Of a stretch of 64,000 bases of DNA, positions 52,999 through 63,647 are shown piece by piece (the stretch's first letter is position 1; each line of letters starts with the position of its first letter). Below the pieces are notes generated by a model. The model saw only the letters and a program-made list of their open reading frames with translations. It made no database searches and was not told the origin of the DNA. The translations under genes were made by a program, and so were the position numbers. The stretch covers positions 21,235,300 to 21,299,299 of the forward strand of contig NC_067204.1 of the NCBI RefSeq assembly GCF_026262505.1, given 5' to 3'. The DNA comes from Trichomonas vaginalis G3. Its lineage: Eukaryota; Parabasalia; Trichomonadida; Trichomonadidae.

Positions 52999-53151
52999 AT
53001 GAAGATTCTACCATATGGTGTTATTGGAAGAGATAAAGATGGAAACCCAATATTTGATCCAAAGTTAAAATTAAAGTTACTGACAAGACAACAACTTGAA
53101 AAGTTATTGAAACCAAAACAGGATGAGAAAATGAGAAAGAAAAAAATTTAA
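52999..53151 (+). CDS. Polinton micro-protein, 50 residues
   Basis: MKILPYGVIGRDKDGNPIFD..., ending in a very basic tail (KQDEKMRKKKI). The gene is short but has the same TTTTTATTTTAGTATAAATG start context as its neighbours. Function unknown; a DNA-binding or core peptide is conceivable from its charge. Confidence 0.55.
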   Translation: MKILPYGVIGRDKDGNPIFDPKLKLKLLTRQQLEKLLKPKQDEKMRKKKI

Positions 53152-53177
53152 ATGATGTAATTTTATTTTTATCATAA

Positions 53178-53360
53178 ATGACAAAATTAATTAAGCCAAC
53201 TATTTCTAAATTAATGATACCAATGAAATCATTTCATGGAGTAATTATCCCAGGTTCTTCACAATTAGCCAGGGTAAGTGTTGGGACTCAAGGTGGAACA
53301 TTAGTGAATCCATTCAAATTATTAACTAAAGATGAAGTTAATAAAATGATGATAAAATAA
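53178..53360 (+). CDS. Polinton micro-protein, 60 residues
   Basis: MTKLIKPTISKLMIPMKSFH..., ending LLTKDEVNKMMIK. Start context TTTTATTTTTATCATAAATG. It is 26 bp downstream of the 50-residue gene and shares the ending pattern 'L-T-[RK]-[DQ]-x-[LV]-x-K', so the two may be related or work together. Function unknown. Confidence 0.55.
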   Translation: MTKLIKPTISKLMIPMKSFHGVIIPGSSQLARVSVGTQGGTLVNPFKLLTKDEVNKMMIK

Positions 53361-53385
53361 CTGATAACAAAATTTAATTTTTTCA

Positions 53386-54799
53386 GTGCTACCATGTTAC
53401 CGGGTGCTACCAGGTTAATTAACTTCTTTTAAAAATGGTGACAACATGACATTTTGACAACAGTCATGGAGGAAGGTAAAAATGAATTATTTTTGAAGAA
53501 CTGAAGGTGCTACCATGTTACCGGGTGCTACCAGGTTAATTAACTTCTTTTAAAAATGGTGACAACATGACATTTTGACAACAGTCATGGAGGAAGGTAA
53601 AAATGAATTATTTTTGAAGAACTGAAGGTGCTACCATGTTACCGGGTGCTACCAGGTTAATTAACTTCTTTTAAAAATGGTGACAACATGACATTTTGAC
53701 AACAGTCATGGAGGAAGGTAAAAATGAATTATTTTTGAAGAACTGAAGGTGCTACCATGTTACCGGGTGCTACCAGGTTAATTAACTTCTTTTAAAAATG
53801 GTGACAACATGACATTTTGACAACAGTCATGGAGGAAGGTAAAAATGAATTATTTTTGAAGAACTGAAGGTGCTACCATGTTACCGGGTGCTACCAGGTT
53901 AATTAACTTCTTTTAAAAATGGTGACAACATGACATTTTGACAACAGTCATGGAGGAAGGTAAAAATGAATTATTTTTGAAGAACTGAAGGTGCTACCAT
54001 GTTACCGGGTGCTACCAGGTTAATTAACTTCTTTTAAAAATGGTGACAACATGACATTTTGACAACAGTCATGGAGGAAGGTAAAAATGAATTATTTTTG
54101 AAGAACTGAAGGTGCTACCATGTTACCGGGTGCTACCAGGTTAATTAACTTCTTTTAAAAATGGTGACAACATGACATTTTGACAACAGTCATGGAGGAA
54201 GGTAAAAATGAATTATTTTTGAAGAACTGAAGGTGCTACCATGTTACCGGGTGCTACCAGGTTAATTAACTTCTTTTAAAAATGGTGACAACATGACATT
54301 TTGACAACAGTCATGGAGGAAGGTAAAAATGAATTATTTTTGAAGAACTGAAGGTGCTACCATGTTACCGGGTGCTACCAGGTTAATTAACTTCTTTTAA
54401 AAATGGTGACAACATGACATTTTGACAACAGTCATGGAGGAAGGTAAAAATGAATTATTTTTGAAGAACTGAAGGTGCTACCATGTTACCGGGTGCTACC
54501 AGGTTAATTAACTTCTTTTAAAAATGGTGACAACATGACATTTTGACAACAGTCATGGAGGAAGGTAAAAATGAATTATTTTTGAAGAACTGAAGGTGCT
54601 ACCATGTTACCGGGTGCTACCAGGTTAATTAACTTCTTTTAAAAATGGTGACAACATGACATTTTGACAACAGTCATGGAGGAAGGTAAAAATGAATTAT
54701 TTTTGAAGAACTGAAGGTGCTACCATGTTACCGGGTGCTACCAGGTTAATTAACTTCTTTTAAAAATGGTGACAACATGACATTTTGACAACAGTCATG
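53386..54799. repeat. Array A: 121-bp tandem repeat, 11 full copies plus a partial
   Basis: GTGCTACCATGTTACCGGG starts at 53386 and then every 121 bp to 54717. The copies appear identical. Each unit contains GTGCTACCA twice and a GACAACATGAC / GACAACAGTCATG pair, an iteron-like internal structure. It ends 68 bp before the helicase start. The same unit, inverted, forms array B downstream of the helicase. Confidence 0.95.
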
Positions 54800-54866
54800 G
54801 AAATATGATGTAGCCCAAAAATAAAGTTAGTTTTAAAATTATTTTTATTTTTTTATTCCTATATAA

Positions 54867-57179
54867 ATGACGGCAACAAACAACAACAGCAACTATATCG
54901 TTTCTGATGAAATAGTTATTGATCCATTAGTTGAGGAATTAGTTATGGCAGAAACTAAAACCCTCAGCGAAAGAATTGGTAAAAACATGATTGATTTACA
55001 TAACTACCTCAAACATGATGGAGGAAGAGGAAGGAAAACAGGTATGGCTTTATTAGTAAATAAAATTCCAAATTTAACGATTATAGATGTTGATATCAAT
55101 AAATCGTACAATGATGAACTTAAAGAAACAGTTAGAAAAGACATTTTATCAAAACTTTCGGATAAAGATGTTATCGTTAAAACCGCTTCGGGAGGTCTTC
55201 ACATTTATTGCAACACTAATTTCTTCTATTCAACCTCGAACAGAATGATTAAATGTTATTCCTGCAATGATTATGATATTGATATAATGACTTCAATGGA
55301 TGATTCAAAGCGTTCTTTAGTGGTTATGGCTGATTCAAGAGTTCGCAAGAATGCAACAGAACCAATCAATACATACTCATTCATTCGTGGAAGTTATGAT
55401 TCAACATTAACCAGAACAGTGAATGATATATTAAATGATTTGAATATTAAGGTAAGAGTTGAACAAAAGAACGAAGAAATAAAGACTATCATGAATGAAA
55501 ACAAAGATGTAAACATTGACGATAAACTAGCTCAAAGCATGTTTGATGGTATCTGTGATTTTGAAGTACATAATGACGGTGGAAACATGAATTTAGAAAA
55601 AGAAGTTACATTATTCACACTGTTTCAAGCAATTAATTCATTACCTAATCATTTAATTAATGAAGCATACGATAACGTTTATAACTTCTGCAGTTTAACA
55701 GAAAATGCAAAAAGTAATTTTGAAAAAGCACGTGATAGATATGCATATTTAATGACTTCTCCATTTGTTTTGGTGAAGATTCTAAAACTATATCAAAAGG
55801 AATATTATGATGAATATGTTTTACCTTTATTACGTAAGCCAAAAATAACATTTGATATCAAACTTGATGACTCGTTTTTGATAACAGATATTAGACGCAA
55901 GGCTGAAAATCATCAGTATAAAAACAGTTCTGAAGTAATTGAGGATTTATCACGTGTAATCCGTTTTGTAGATTGTGGAAATAAATATTTCATTCAAAAG
56001 GACTATAATATCCACGACAAAATGAATCAAATATCATTCGTTCTTCAATCAAACATGAAAGAGTCACTTAAAATGATTAAATTATTTAATGAAGAAGGTA
56101 AAACAATAACAGCATGGGATGTACTATTAAATCAATTGTCTTCATTAACTGTTAAGGGTGTTTGCTTTAAATCTAATTCCCCCGATGTTTTCTCAACGTT
56201 TCAAGGTTATAAATACAACATTCTCGAAAAGCCTGATTACTCAAAAATTGAGATGTTTATGAATTTCATTAAAGAAGCCATTTGTGATAATAATGATGAA
56301 GTGTCTAAATACCTACTCGGCTGGATTGCATCAATGATTCAACATCCTGGAATCAAGAATGAAACAGCAATTATTTTGAAAGGACTTCAGGGAACAGGTA
56401 AAAACAGATTCACTGACATTATTTCTGAACTTCTCGCTGGTTATTCATGCAAAAACATTACTGAAATAAGTGAGTTAACGGGTAATTTCAACTCAGTAGT
56501 TGAGAATAAAATGTTTCTTGTACTTAATGAACTCAAGAATGTGGGTGAAGACAGACTCGCAAACTTCAACGCTTTGAAATCAATTATTACGGATAATGCG
56601 ATTAGAATTAATGAAAAGAATCAACCCAGAAGAACCGCTCAAAACGTTGCAAACTTCATTTTCGTAACTAACAACGTTTACCCTGTCAAAATTGAAGTTG
56701 GAGACAGAAGATATGTAGTTTTAAGAGTTAATGGTAAATTTAAGGGTCAATTTGATTACTTCAAGAATTTGATGGATTCATGCACAAAGGAATTTTATGA
56801 TAATTTACTGACGTATTTTATACAATATGACCTTTCATCATTTAATGTACGAATCATACCGATGACTGAAGCCAAACAAGATTTAATTGAATTATCAGCA
56901 AATCCTTTAGATGCATGGATAAATACACATTATGATGAATTGTGTGCAGGTATGATGTGTGAAAATGCTTTATTCTGCAAACCATCAGACATGAAAGACA
57001 AGAATTTTCAAATGAGTATTAAGGATAAATGTGATAGGAAACATAGAAGAATAGATGGTAAACAAACATGGTGTTATGTTTTGAAAGAAGAAATGAAAGG
57101 ATTATATGAACAGGTTGAACCAAACGATAATGAGGATTCATTTACTGATGATGAAATACCTGTAAATGAAGCTTTATAA
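54867..57179 (+). CDS. Polinton primase-SF3 helicase (D5-like)
   Basis: 770 residues, looks whole. The N-terminal part (about 50-190) has the layout of an archaeo-eukaryotic primase/primpol: NLTIIDVDINKSY (acidic pair), VKTASGGLHIYCN (SGGLH histidine) and DYDIDIMTSMDD. The C-terminal part is an SF3 helicase: KYLLGWIASMIQHPG, Walker A GLQGTGKN at 506-513, Walker B-like KMFLVLNELKNVGE, sensor NFIFVTNNVYPVK and the arginine motif GDRRYVVLRVN. Such proteins prime and unwind DNA for replication in D5-bearing viruses and some Polintons. Start context TTTTTATTCCTATATAAATG. It is the only plus-strand gene in the right half and is enclosed by inverted arrays A and B. Confidence 0.85.
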   Translation: MTATNNNSNYIVSDEIVIDPLVEELVMAETKTLSERIGKNMIDLHNYLKHDGGRGRKTGMALLVNKIPNLTIIDVDINKSYNDELKETVRKDILSKLSDKDVIVKTASGGLHIYCNTNFFYSTSNRMIKCYSCNDYDIDIMTSMDDSKRSLVVMADSRVRKNATEPINTYSFIRGSYDSTLTRTVNDILNDLNIKVRVEQKNEEIKTIMNENKDVNIDDKLAQSMFDGICDFEVHNDGGNMNLEKEVTLFTLFQAINSLPNHLINEAYDNVYNFCSLTENAKSNFEKARDRYAYLMTSPFVLVKILKLYQKEYYDEYVLPLLRKPKITFDIKLDDSFLITDIRRKAENHQYKNSSEVIEDLSRVIRFVDCGNKYFIQKDYNIHDKMNQISFVLQSNMKESLKMIKLFNEEGKTITAWDVLLNQLSSLTVKGVCFKSNSPDVFSTFQGYKYNILEKPDYSKIEMFMNFIKEAICDNNDEVSKYLLGWIASMIQHPGIKNETAIILKGLQGTGKNRFTDIISELLAGYSCKNITEISELTGNFNSVVENKMFLVLNELKNVGEDRLANFNALKSIITDNAIRINEKNQPRRTAQNVANFIFVTNNVYPVKIEVGDRRYVVLRVNGKFKGQFDYFKNLMDSCTKEFYDNLLTYFIQYDLSSFNVRIIPMTEAKQDLIELSANPLDAWINTHYDELCAGMMCENALFCKPSDMKDKNFQMSIKDKCDRKHRRIDGKQTWCYVLKEEMKGLYEQVEPNDNEDSFTDDEIPVNEAL

Positions 57180-57199
57180 AGTATGATTTGAATTCATTT

Positions 57200-58255
57200 T
57201 TACCTTCCTCATTAATCTCTTCATGTTGTCAAAATGTCATGTTGTCACCATTTTTAAAAGAAGTTAATTAACCTGGTAGCACCCGGTAACATGGTAGCAC
57301 CTTCAGTTCTTCAAAAATAATTCATTTTTACCTTCCTCCATGACTGTTGTCAAAATGTCATGTTGTCACCATTTTTAAAAGAAGTTAATTAACCTGGTAG
57401 CACCCGGTAACATGGTAGCACCTTCAGTTCTTCAAAAATAATTCATTTTTACCTTCCTCCATGACTGTTGTCAAAATGTCATGTTGTCACCATTTTTAAA
57501 AGAAGTTAATTAACCTGGTAGCACCCGGTAACATGGTAGCACCTTCAGTTCTTCAAAAATAATTCATTTTTACCTTCCTCCATGACTGTTGTCAAAATGT
57601 CATGTTGTCACCATTTTTAAAAGAAGTTAATTAACCTGGTAGCACCCGGTAACATGGTAGCACCTTCAGTTCTTCAAAAATAATTCATTTTTACCTTCCT
57701 CCATGACTGTTGTCAAAATGTCATGTTGTCACTATTTTAAAAAAAATTAATTAACCTGGTAGCACCCGGTAACATGGTAGCACCTTCAGTTCTTCAAAAA
57801 TAATTCATTTTTACCTTCCTCCATGACTGTTGTCAAAATGTCATGTTGTCACTATTTTAAAAAAAATTAAATTACCTGGTAGCACCCGGTAACATAGTAG
57901 CACCCTCAGTTCTTCAAAAATAATTCATTTTTACCTTCCTCATTAATCTCTTCATGTTGTCAAAATGTCATGTTGTCACTATTTTAAAAAAAATTAAATT
58001 ACCTGGTAGCACCCGGTAACATGGTAGCACCTTCAGTTCTTCAAAAATAATTCATTTTTACCTTCCTCATTAATCTCTTCATGTTGTCAAAATGTCATGT
58101 TGTCACTATTTTTTAAAAAAATTAAATTACCTGGTAGCACCCGGTAACATGGTAGCACCTTCAGTTCTTCAAAAATAATTCATTTTTACCTTCCTCATTA
58201 ATCTCTTCATGTTGTCAAAATTACCTGGTAGCACCCGGTAACATGGTAGCACTGA
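57200..58255. repeat. Array B: inverted, more diverged copies of the 121-bp repeat (nine)
   Basis: The inverse of the array A unit (CCTGGTAGCACCCGGTAACA) occurs nine times. The first four units after the start are near-identical to array A. Later ones carry variants ACTATTTTAAAAAAAATTAA and CATTAATCTCTTCATG in place of CATGACTG, and the last is shortened. Array A is homogeneous while array B grades into variants away from the helicase, suggesting array A arose later by amplification or conversion from the helicase-proximal units. Confidence 0.92.
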
Positions 58256-58262
58256 AAAAAAA

Positions 58263-58526
58263 TTAAATTTGGATTGAGTTTAAAAATTCATCTTTATTAA
58301 ATTCATCTCTTCCAACCAATTTATTTATTCTATTAAATTCTTTTATTTTTGCTTCACTCAGTTTAAGGATTGAACGATAAGTTTCTAATTTTTCGATTAT
58401 TTCTTTATCATTTTCAACCCCACCACATTGCGGTTTCTTTTTATAATAGCATATTTTTGATTTAATTTTGTTTAGTTTCTTTTTATATTCATCATCTAGA
58501 CTCTTGGATGCTTCGTTGTCACCCAT
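58263..58526 (-). CDS. Polinton small charged protein
   Basis: 87 residues, MGDNEASKSLDDEYKKKLNK..., helical and highly charged, with CYYKKKPQCGG in the middle. It follows the integrase on the same strand. Start context is TTTTTTTATTTCGTAAGAAATG. Function not recognised. Confidence 0.55.
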   Translation of the reverse strand: MGDNEASKSLDDEYKKKLNKIKSKICYYKKKPQCGGVENDKEIIEKLETYRSILKLSEAKIKEFNRINKLVGRDEFNKDEFLNSIQI

Positions 58527-58545
58527 TTCTTACGAAATAAAAAAA

Positions 58546-59514
58546 TTAAATATTATTTAAATATAATGGAGTAATAAAATAAATCGGAATTTCTATTAAT
58601 TTATTGTCAACTTCAACTAATGCATTACCGTTAATATATCTAACAAATTCAGCTATTGTGTCAAATCTTCGTCTTCTTTTTGTCATTGATTTATCAGTTT
58701 TTCCATAATCGAGATGAATCAAAACTTTATCCCCTTGTTTAAAATTCATGAGCCCCAAATTAATTTGTTCACGTTTAACATCATTCAACCTTTCCATTTG
58801 CTTTCTAATATATTCCCATTCTTTTGAAATATCATTTTTCATTTCCACCGGTTTCATGTTTATACTTCTATGCCATGTATTATTGTAATAATATACTAAC
58901 TGCTGTATGATGGAGTCATGATTTCCATCCCAGTATATCTGACCGTTAACCCCTAACACATCTCTAAGAGTTCTCATTACCGCATCAACTATTTTATTAT
59001 GAAACGTATATGGAGAGTATGAAAAGTAAAAATTAATTTGTGGGAAATAATGAGCCATAGCTGCCTGAAATCCTTTATCACCATCACCCTGATATTATCC
59101 ACTCTTTCATGATCTAGTAAGTATTGAATAGCTCTTCGTATTTCCTGTTCTTTTTTCCCTTTCACTGGAATGCAATATAAATATCTAGTGTTAATGTTAA
59201 TGGCGAATAAATAAGTAACGTTTCCTTTTGAATATTCTAAATGATCGATTTCGTATGAATATGGATGTGGTGCAAATGAGGGGCGACTAAATTTTTCCTT
59301 TAACGGTTGAATTTTTGGGTCAGTTGGTTTATTTAATATTTTGAAATCCTTTTTAAAATCTTTTTGCTTCTTTAATGTTTGAAATGGATATAATAAAGTG
59401 AATGATGAAGGATTAACTGAAGGAGGAGGTTTTTGTTTGCAAGTGGTTTAATTTTATCTGCTTTGATTTGGATTTCATTCCTCCTTTCATTAATTCTGGA
59501 TGTATTCTATTCAT
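58546..59514 (-). pseudogene. Polinton integrase (RVE/retroviral-type DDE), broken
   Basis: A start at 59512-59514 (MNRIHPELMKGGMKSK) overlaps the previous gene's stop (ATGAATAG). The catalytic core's end is clear: FYFSYSPYTFHNKIVDAVMR, DSIIQQLVYYYNNTWHRSIN (the YNNTxHxS motif of RVE integrases), and a C-terminal SH3/chromo-like module (KQGDKVLIHLDYGKTDKSMT, FDTIAEFVRYINGNALVEVD). RVE integrases insert Polintons and leave 6-bp duplications. The gene is interrupted in its first half. Confidence 0.8.
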
Positions 59515-60028
59515 TTGTTTTAAATAGCTGTATATAAAGTTTGATATACTTTCCCGCTTCGAGTTTATGTTGAAGGATGAATTCCAAAAGTTGATCTTTA
59601 TTTAAAAGTCGGGCTGAATATGGTTTAACTAATGAATCATAAATTAAAGCTTGTGCTTCATTTATGGTCTGAAGGCCCTGGGTGTTTTGCATCTTTGGTT
59701 TTTGCGGCTCAGGATTATATAATTTATATAATTCATCAATATCTTTTTCTGTTAATACTTTATTTTTGAAATCTTTCAATTGTTTAAGTTGCGATTTAGT
59801 TTTTCCCTTTGCATATTCATTATTTTTAATTTTGTCTTTAATTTTAGAAATTATTCTATCATGATATTTCAAAACTTCATTTTTATAATATGGATAATAA
59901 TAATCCATATCATCACTCATTATAGTGTTATCATATTCTTGGAGATATGCTTTTAAATCATAATAAGTAAGAAAATTTTGATGAAATATTAAATCACCAA
60001 TTGCTCTTTTTAAATTTACATCACCCAT
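59507..60028 (-). CDS. Polinton protein of unknown function
   Basis: 173 residues, MGDVNLKRAIGDLIFHQNFL..., helical and rich in Tyr and Lys (DDMDYYYPYYKNEVLKYHDR; KGKTKSQLKQLKDFKNKVLT; LLNKDQLLEFILQHKLEAGK). Start context ATTTTATTTTTATATAAATG. Its stop overlaps the integrase start by eight bases, which suggests coupled expression. Unknown function; the sequence 60029-60245 between it and the polymerase shows only degraded coding-like DNA. Confidence 0.55.
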   Translation of the reverse strand: MGDVNLKRAIGDLIFHQNFLTYYDLKAYLQEYDNTIMSDDMDYYYPYYKNEVLKYHDRIISKIKDKIKNNEYAKGKTKSQLKQLKDFKNKVLTEKDIDELYKLYNPEPQKPKMQNTQGLQTINEAQALIYDSLVKPYSARLLNKDQLLEFILQHKLEAGKYIKLYIQLFKTNE

Positions 60029-60245
60029 TTATATAAAAATAAAATAAGTGTTTTAAGGGTGTCCACCTCTTTGATCAAGAATCAAAACCATCATTAACGG
60101 TTCCTTTTGTCTCATTTGTGAATCCCATTTTTTTTAAAAATAAAATTTCAAATTGTATTAAATAAATGGCATACAACATCCATTTTCACAACATACAGCC
60201 TTAGTGTGTGCTCCTGTTAATGCAGTCTTACCGATGTTAAGCGAG

Positions 60246-63200
60246 TCATTGACCCGTTTTGAAGTGTAAATTAATATTCTGACCATCAAATATCACTTTA
60301 TCATTTATTATATCCAAATAATTTTTAGGTGTTAATTGTTTATTTTGTCGTAAGCTAACACCTTTCATTTTTTGTGCAATCTTTTTAAAATCACTTCCAT
60401 CAATTGAACCGTGAATGATGTATAACACTTGGGGCATAAAGCAACCATGTTATCACCTTGTTTCTCAATTGCTAAACCCAATAACTTCTTCTCATGTGCT
60501 TTTTCTTCAACTTTATTCTTTAATTTAGGTTTAAATTTCTCATCAAAACAAAAGAAATCAAATGGTGCGAATTTGAAAATGTTTTTATCATAAAATTGTT
60601 TATCGGTAACAATTGCTTGAAATGCTTGAGTGTTAGGAAGATTTGGATCGCCAGCAATAGCCCAATAAGATGAATCAGTATCACCTTCAATGAAATGAAA
60701 ACGATTAACATCCATGCATTTATACATAAAATCATAAATGAAAACCAAATACCAGTATTTAGCATTATCTAAAGTAAAGAATGCCTCTTGTAAACATGTT
60801 TCACATCTATAAAATCTATCTTTGAGCATCACTTGATACGTATCCTCTCCTATTTCCCTTATGTTTTTAAACTTATTCGGCATACATGCAACGCGTGCCT
60901 TCTGTGCATTCATTATTTTAGTCTTTGCGTAATTTTGTGTATTCATTGCATCGTAACCATATGATCCATTAAGTGAAATCTTGCAAAATAAACTTTTTCC
61001 TTTATTTCCTTCTAATTCAGCCTTTTGTCTTTCGTTCATAAATTTGTTCGCAAATTCATTAAAACAAGTGTTTTTCGTAAATGTTAAAATTGATTGAATG
61101 TCATCGATGATAAAATTAAACCTGTCTATTAGATACTAAAGATAATAAGAAGAAAATGGTTGATATTGGTTGTGTGTTGATGCTAACTGAGTTAATTTTC
61201 TCTGTTTCTGGTCAACTGGTAGATTGTTTGATTTCATGTAATTATACATAAAACTGCCAATTGTTTTTTCATCTATGATAATATCTAAGTTTCTTATTAT
61301 CGGTAAAAAGTTTATGTAATCATTAATGTATTTTTCATCAATGTGACCCTTTACTTCAGCCACGAATAAAGTATTTTTATTTCTAATAATTCCCAATGCT
61401 TTTGCTTTCTTTGTTGCTGTATCACAAATGATAACACCATTCAATCTTTCCCGGCATATACATTTTTATGGTCAGTATATTGAATGAAATCATGAGGATT
61501 AGATGAAAATGATGAAGATATAATAAATTAAAAATCAACACCAACAAAATTCATGATGTTGGTGGTGTCCTCATTTGATACAGTTTTAGTTTCTGGATTA
61601 TATGAAAGTTTATTAATGTGCGTGATTCCTTTAAGATTAACACGATGTTGAACATTTGATAGACCACCAGTAATTCCATTACGGAGAATGTGATAAGCTT
61701 CAACTGAATCTAAAGTCATTGGTAAATTATTTTTTAATGCATAATTTCTTAAATTGATTCTTAAACGTTGAACATCTTCATCTTTATTTGATTTTACGAC
61801 ATTGCAATAACAACACATTAACTGACAATTTTCTTTAGTATGTGGTTTTTCATTATCGATTCTATCCAATGTTGTTTATTAGCATATGTAAACGCTTTAC
61901 CACACATTTTGCATTTAGATGAAAGGATTAAATCGTGATAGTATTGAAAATCATCCATTGAAACATTATTTTTAGTATCTCTTTTTGCTTTTTCATCTTG
62001 TTTCTTATATGATTCAATTTTATATTTCCAATACTTTTTCGTTAATTCAAAACTTGATTCTATCTCTTCCTCAGGATATTTTTCATTATGATTAAAGTCT
62101 TTATATGCTAAAGCGTAACGAATCATTGAAGCATTCGATGATAAAGAAAGATTATGAAGCATATCAATTTTATAAACAAATGTTTCTTCAATAATTTTAT
62201 CAATTGGGTCAATCATAATTTCAACATCTTTATTACAATAATGAATAAAATATTCTAATCTATTCTTAAAATTTTTAGCATCATTGAGATATATTTGATA
62301 ATCACTATCTGATATAGTTTCTTGAGTTAATGCTGAATAAAATGAATCTTGAGTGAATGGTTCCACTTTATATAATTCTTCTTCGTAATTCTCCCATGTG
62401 ATGAATTGATAAGGGAAAAAGGATTTAACACGTGATTTATTGTTTCCGAAATCTTGAGTGAATTGATCCAATGTCCCACCCGCTATATAATTTCTGATGT
62501 CAATAAATCTCAATTCATATGGAACGTTTGTTTCTTTACAATGATTTGCTTAAATTGTGAAGATGAACCCAGCATTGATTTTATTTTCCATTTTGCAGTG
62601 TTTAAATCACGAAGAATTAAATTTAAATCAAACTTTCCCGAATTAAAACCTATGATATTCACTTTATTAAATTCCTCATCTAGAAGTTCTTTAAATGCTT
62701 CCTTCTGTTTTTCATTTAATGTATGGGACAACAATAATTCATTGTATTGACTCATATTTGATTCAACAACTAATGAACAGGTTGAAAATAAAAACTCAAT
62801 CCAATCAGAAATAAAAGAATCACTCGAAGTTAAACAAAAATTCCTCGTATATGTTTTATCGTTTAATTTAACCGTTGATGATACCATGAATGGTTTTAAG
62901 TAAGCATTCAAAGTTGCACACTCAGAAAGTTGTAATTCTTCTTTAGTCTCTAATGTTTCAAAGTCAAAAGTAATATAATATCTTGTCGGTGATAATATTC
63001 CTGCAAAATTGTGAGCTAATAACCACTGATATATCTTCTGTTTCGTAATATGTGGTGCATATGGTTGCTGTGTCTTTTGCAATTGAACGTCTTGAATTAA
63101 TCTCCCATTATTTTCTTTACATTTCTCACAATGCTTTAAAAATCTTCTTTGGTTTTTCCTTTCTGGATCATCGCGAATAGAATAAACTTCTTCTTTACAA

Positions 63201-63598
63201 TATGGACAAACTTTATAGCCGGTGAGTGCTTCAACGTCTGTTATTCTGTCAGCGTGAAGTTTTCCACATGAACTCTGTGTTAATAAAATATTTACTGTTT
63301 CAAATTCTGGATCTATCATTATTGATTCCACTAATGGAAAGTCTACCTTATTTATGTCCACGTCTTCTGGTTGAGGATCACAATAATAGAAATCAATATT
63401 AACATTTAACATTCTCGCTAATCTCTCACTTTCTGATGAAATGTCAAACCCTTCATATGCATCTATTGCTTCATTTAAATAGCTTCTACGAGTTTTAGGA
63501 TTAACACCATCAGGAATGTTATAGAAGCGTTTAAATAACCTTCTACCTTCTGCTCTAATTTGATTATCATTCATTTTAGCTGTTCCGTTTTTGTTCAT
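60246..63598 (-). pseudogene. Polinton protein-primed family B DNA polymerase, broken
   Basis: About 3.3 kb. The first third holds the N-terminal region (EGRRLFKRFYNIPDGVNPKT; a CPYCKEEV...CEKC zinc-like motif) and exonuclease motifs YYITFDFETLETKEEL (Exo I) and NIIGFNSGKFDLNLILRDL-type Exo II; an Exo III-like YCNKDVEIM follows. Between the exonuclease and polymerase parts lies an inserted HNH-like segment (CKMCGKAF; DRIDNEKPHTKENCQLMCCYCN). The palm carries SLNGSYGYDAMN (motif B) and EGDTDSSYW (motif C). This polymerase copies the element from a terminal protein primer. The gene has several interruptions. Start context TTTTTATTCTTACATAAATG. Confidence 0.85.
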
Positions 63599-63647
63599 TT
63601 ATGTAAGAATAAAAATTAAAAAATAAATAAAAATAAAGTTTTATTTA

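Noticed and set aside
53386-58255. Regular repeats resembling a CRISPR array
   Set aside because: Units are contiguous and identical over 121 bp with no unique spacers, and the host is a eukaryote.
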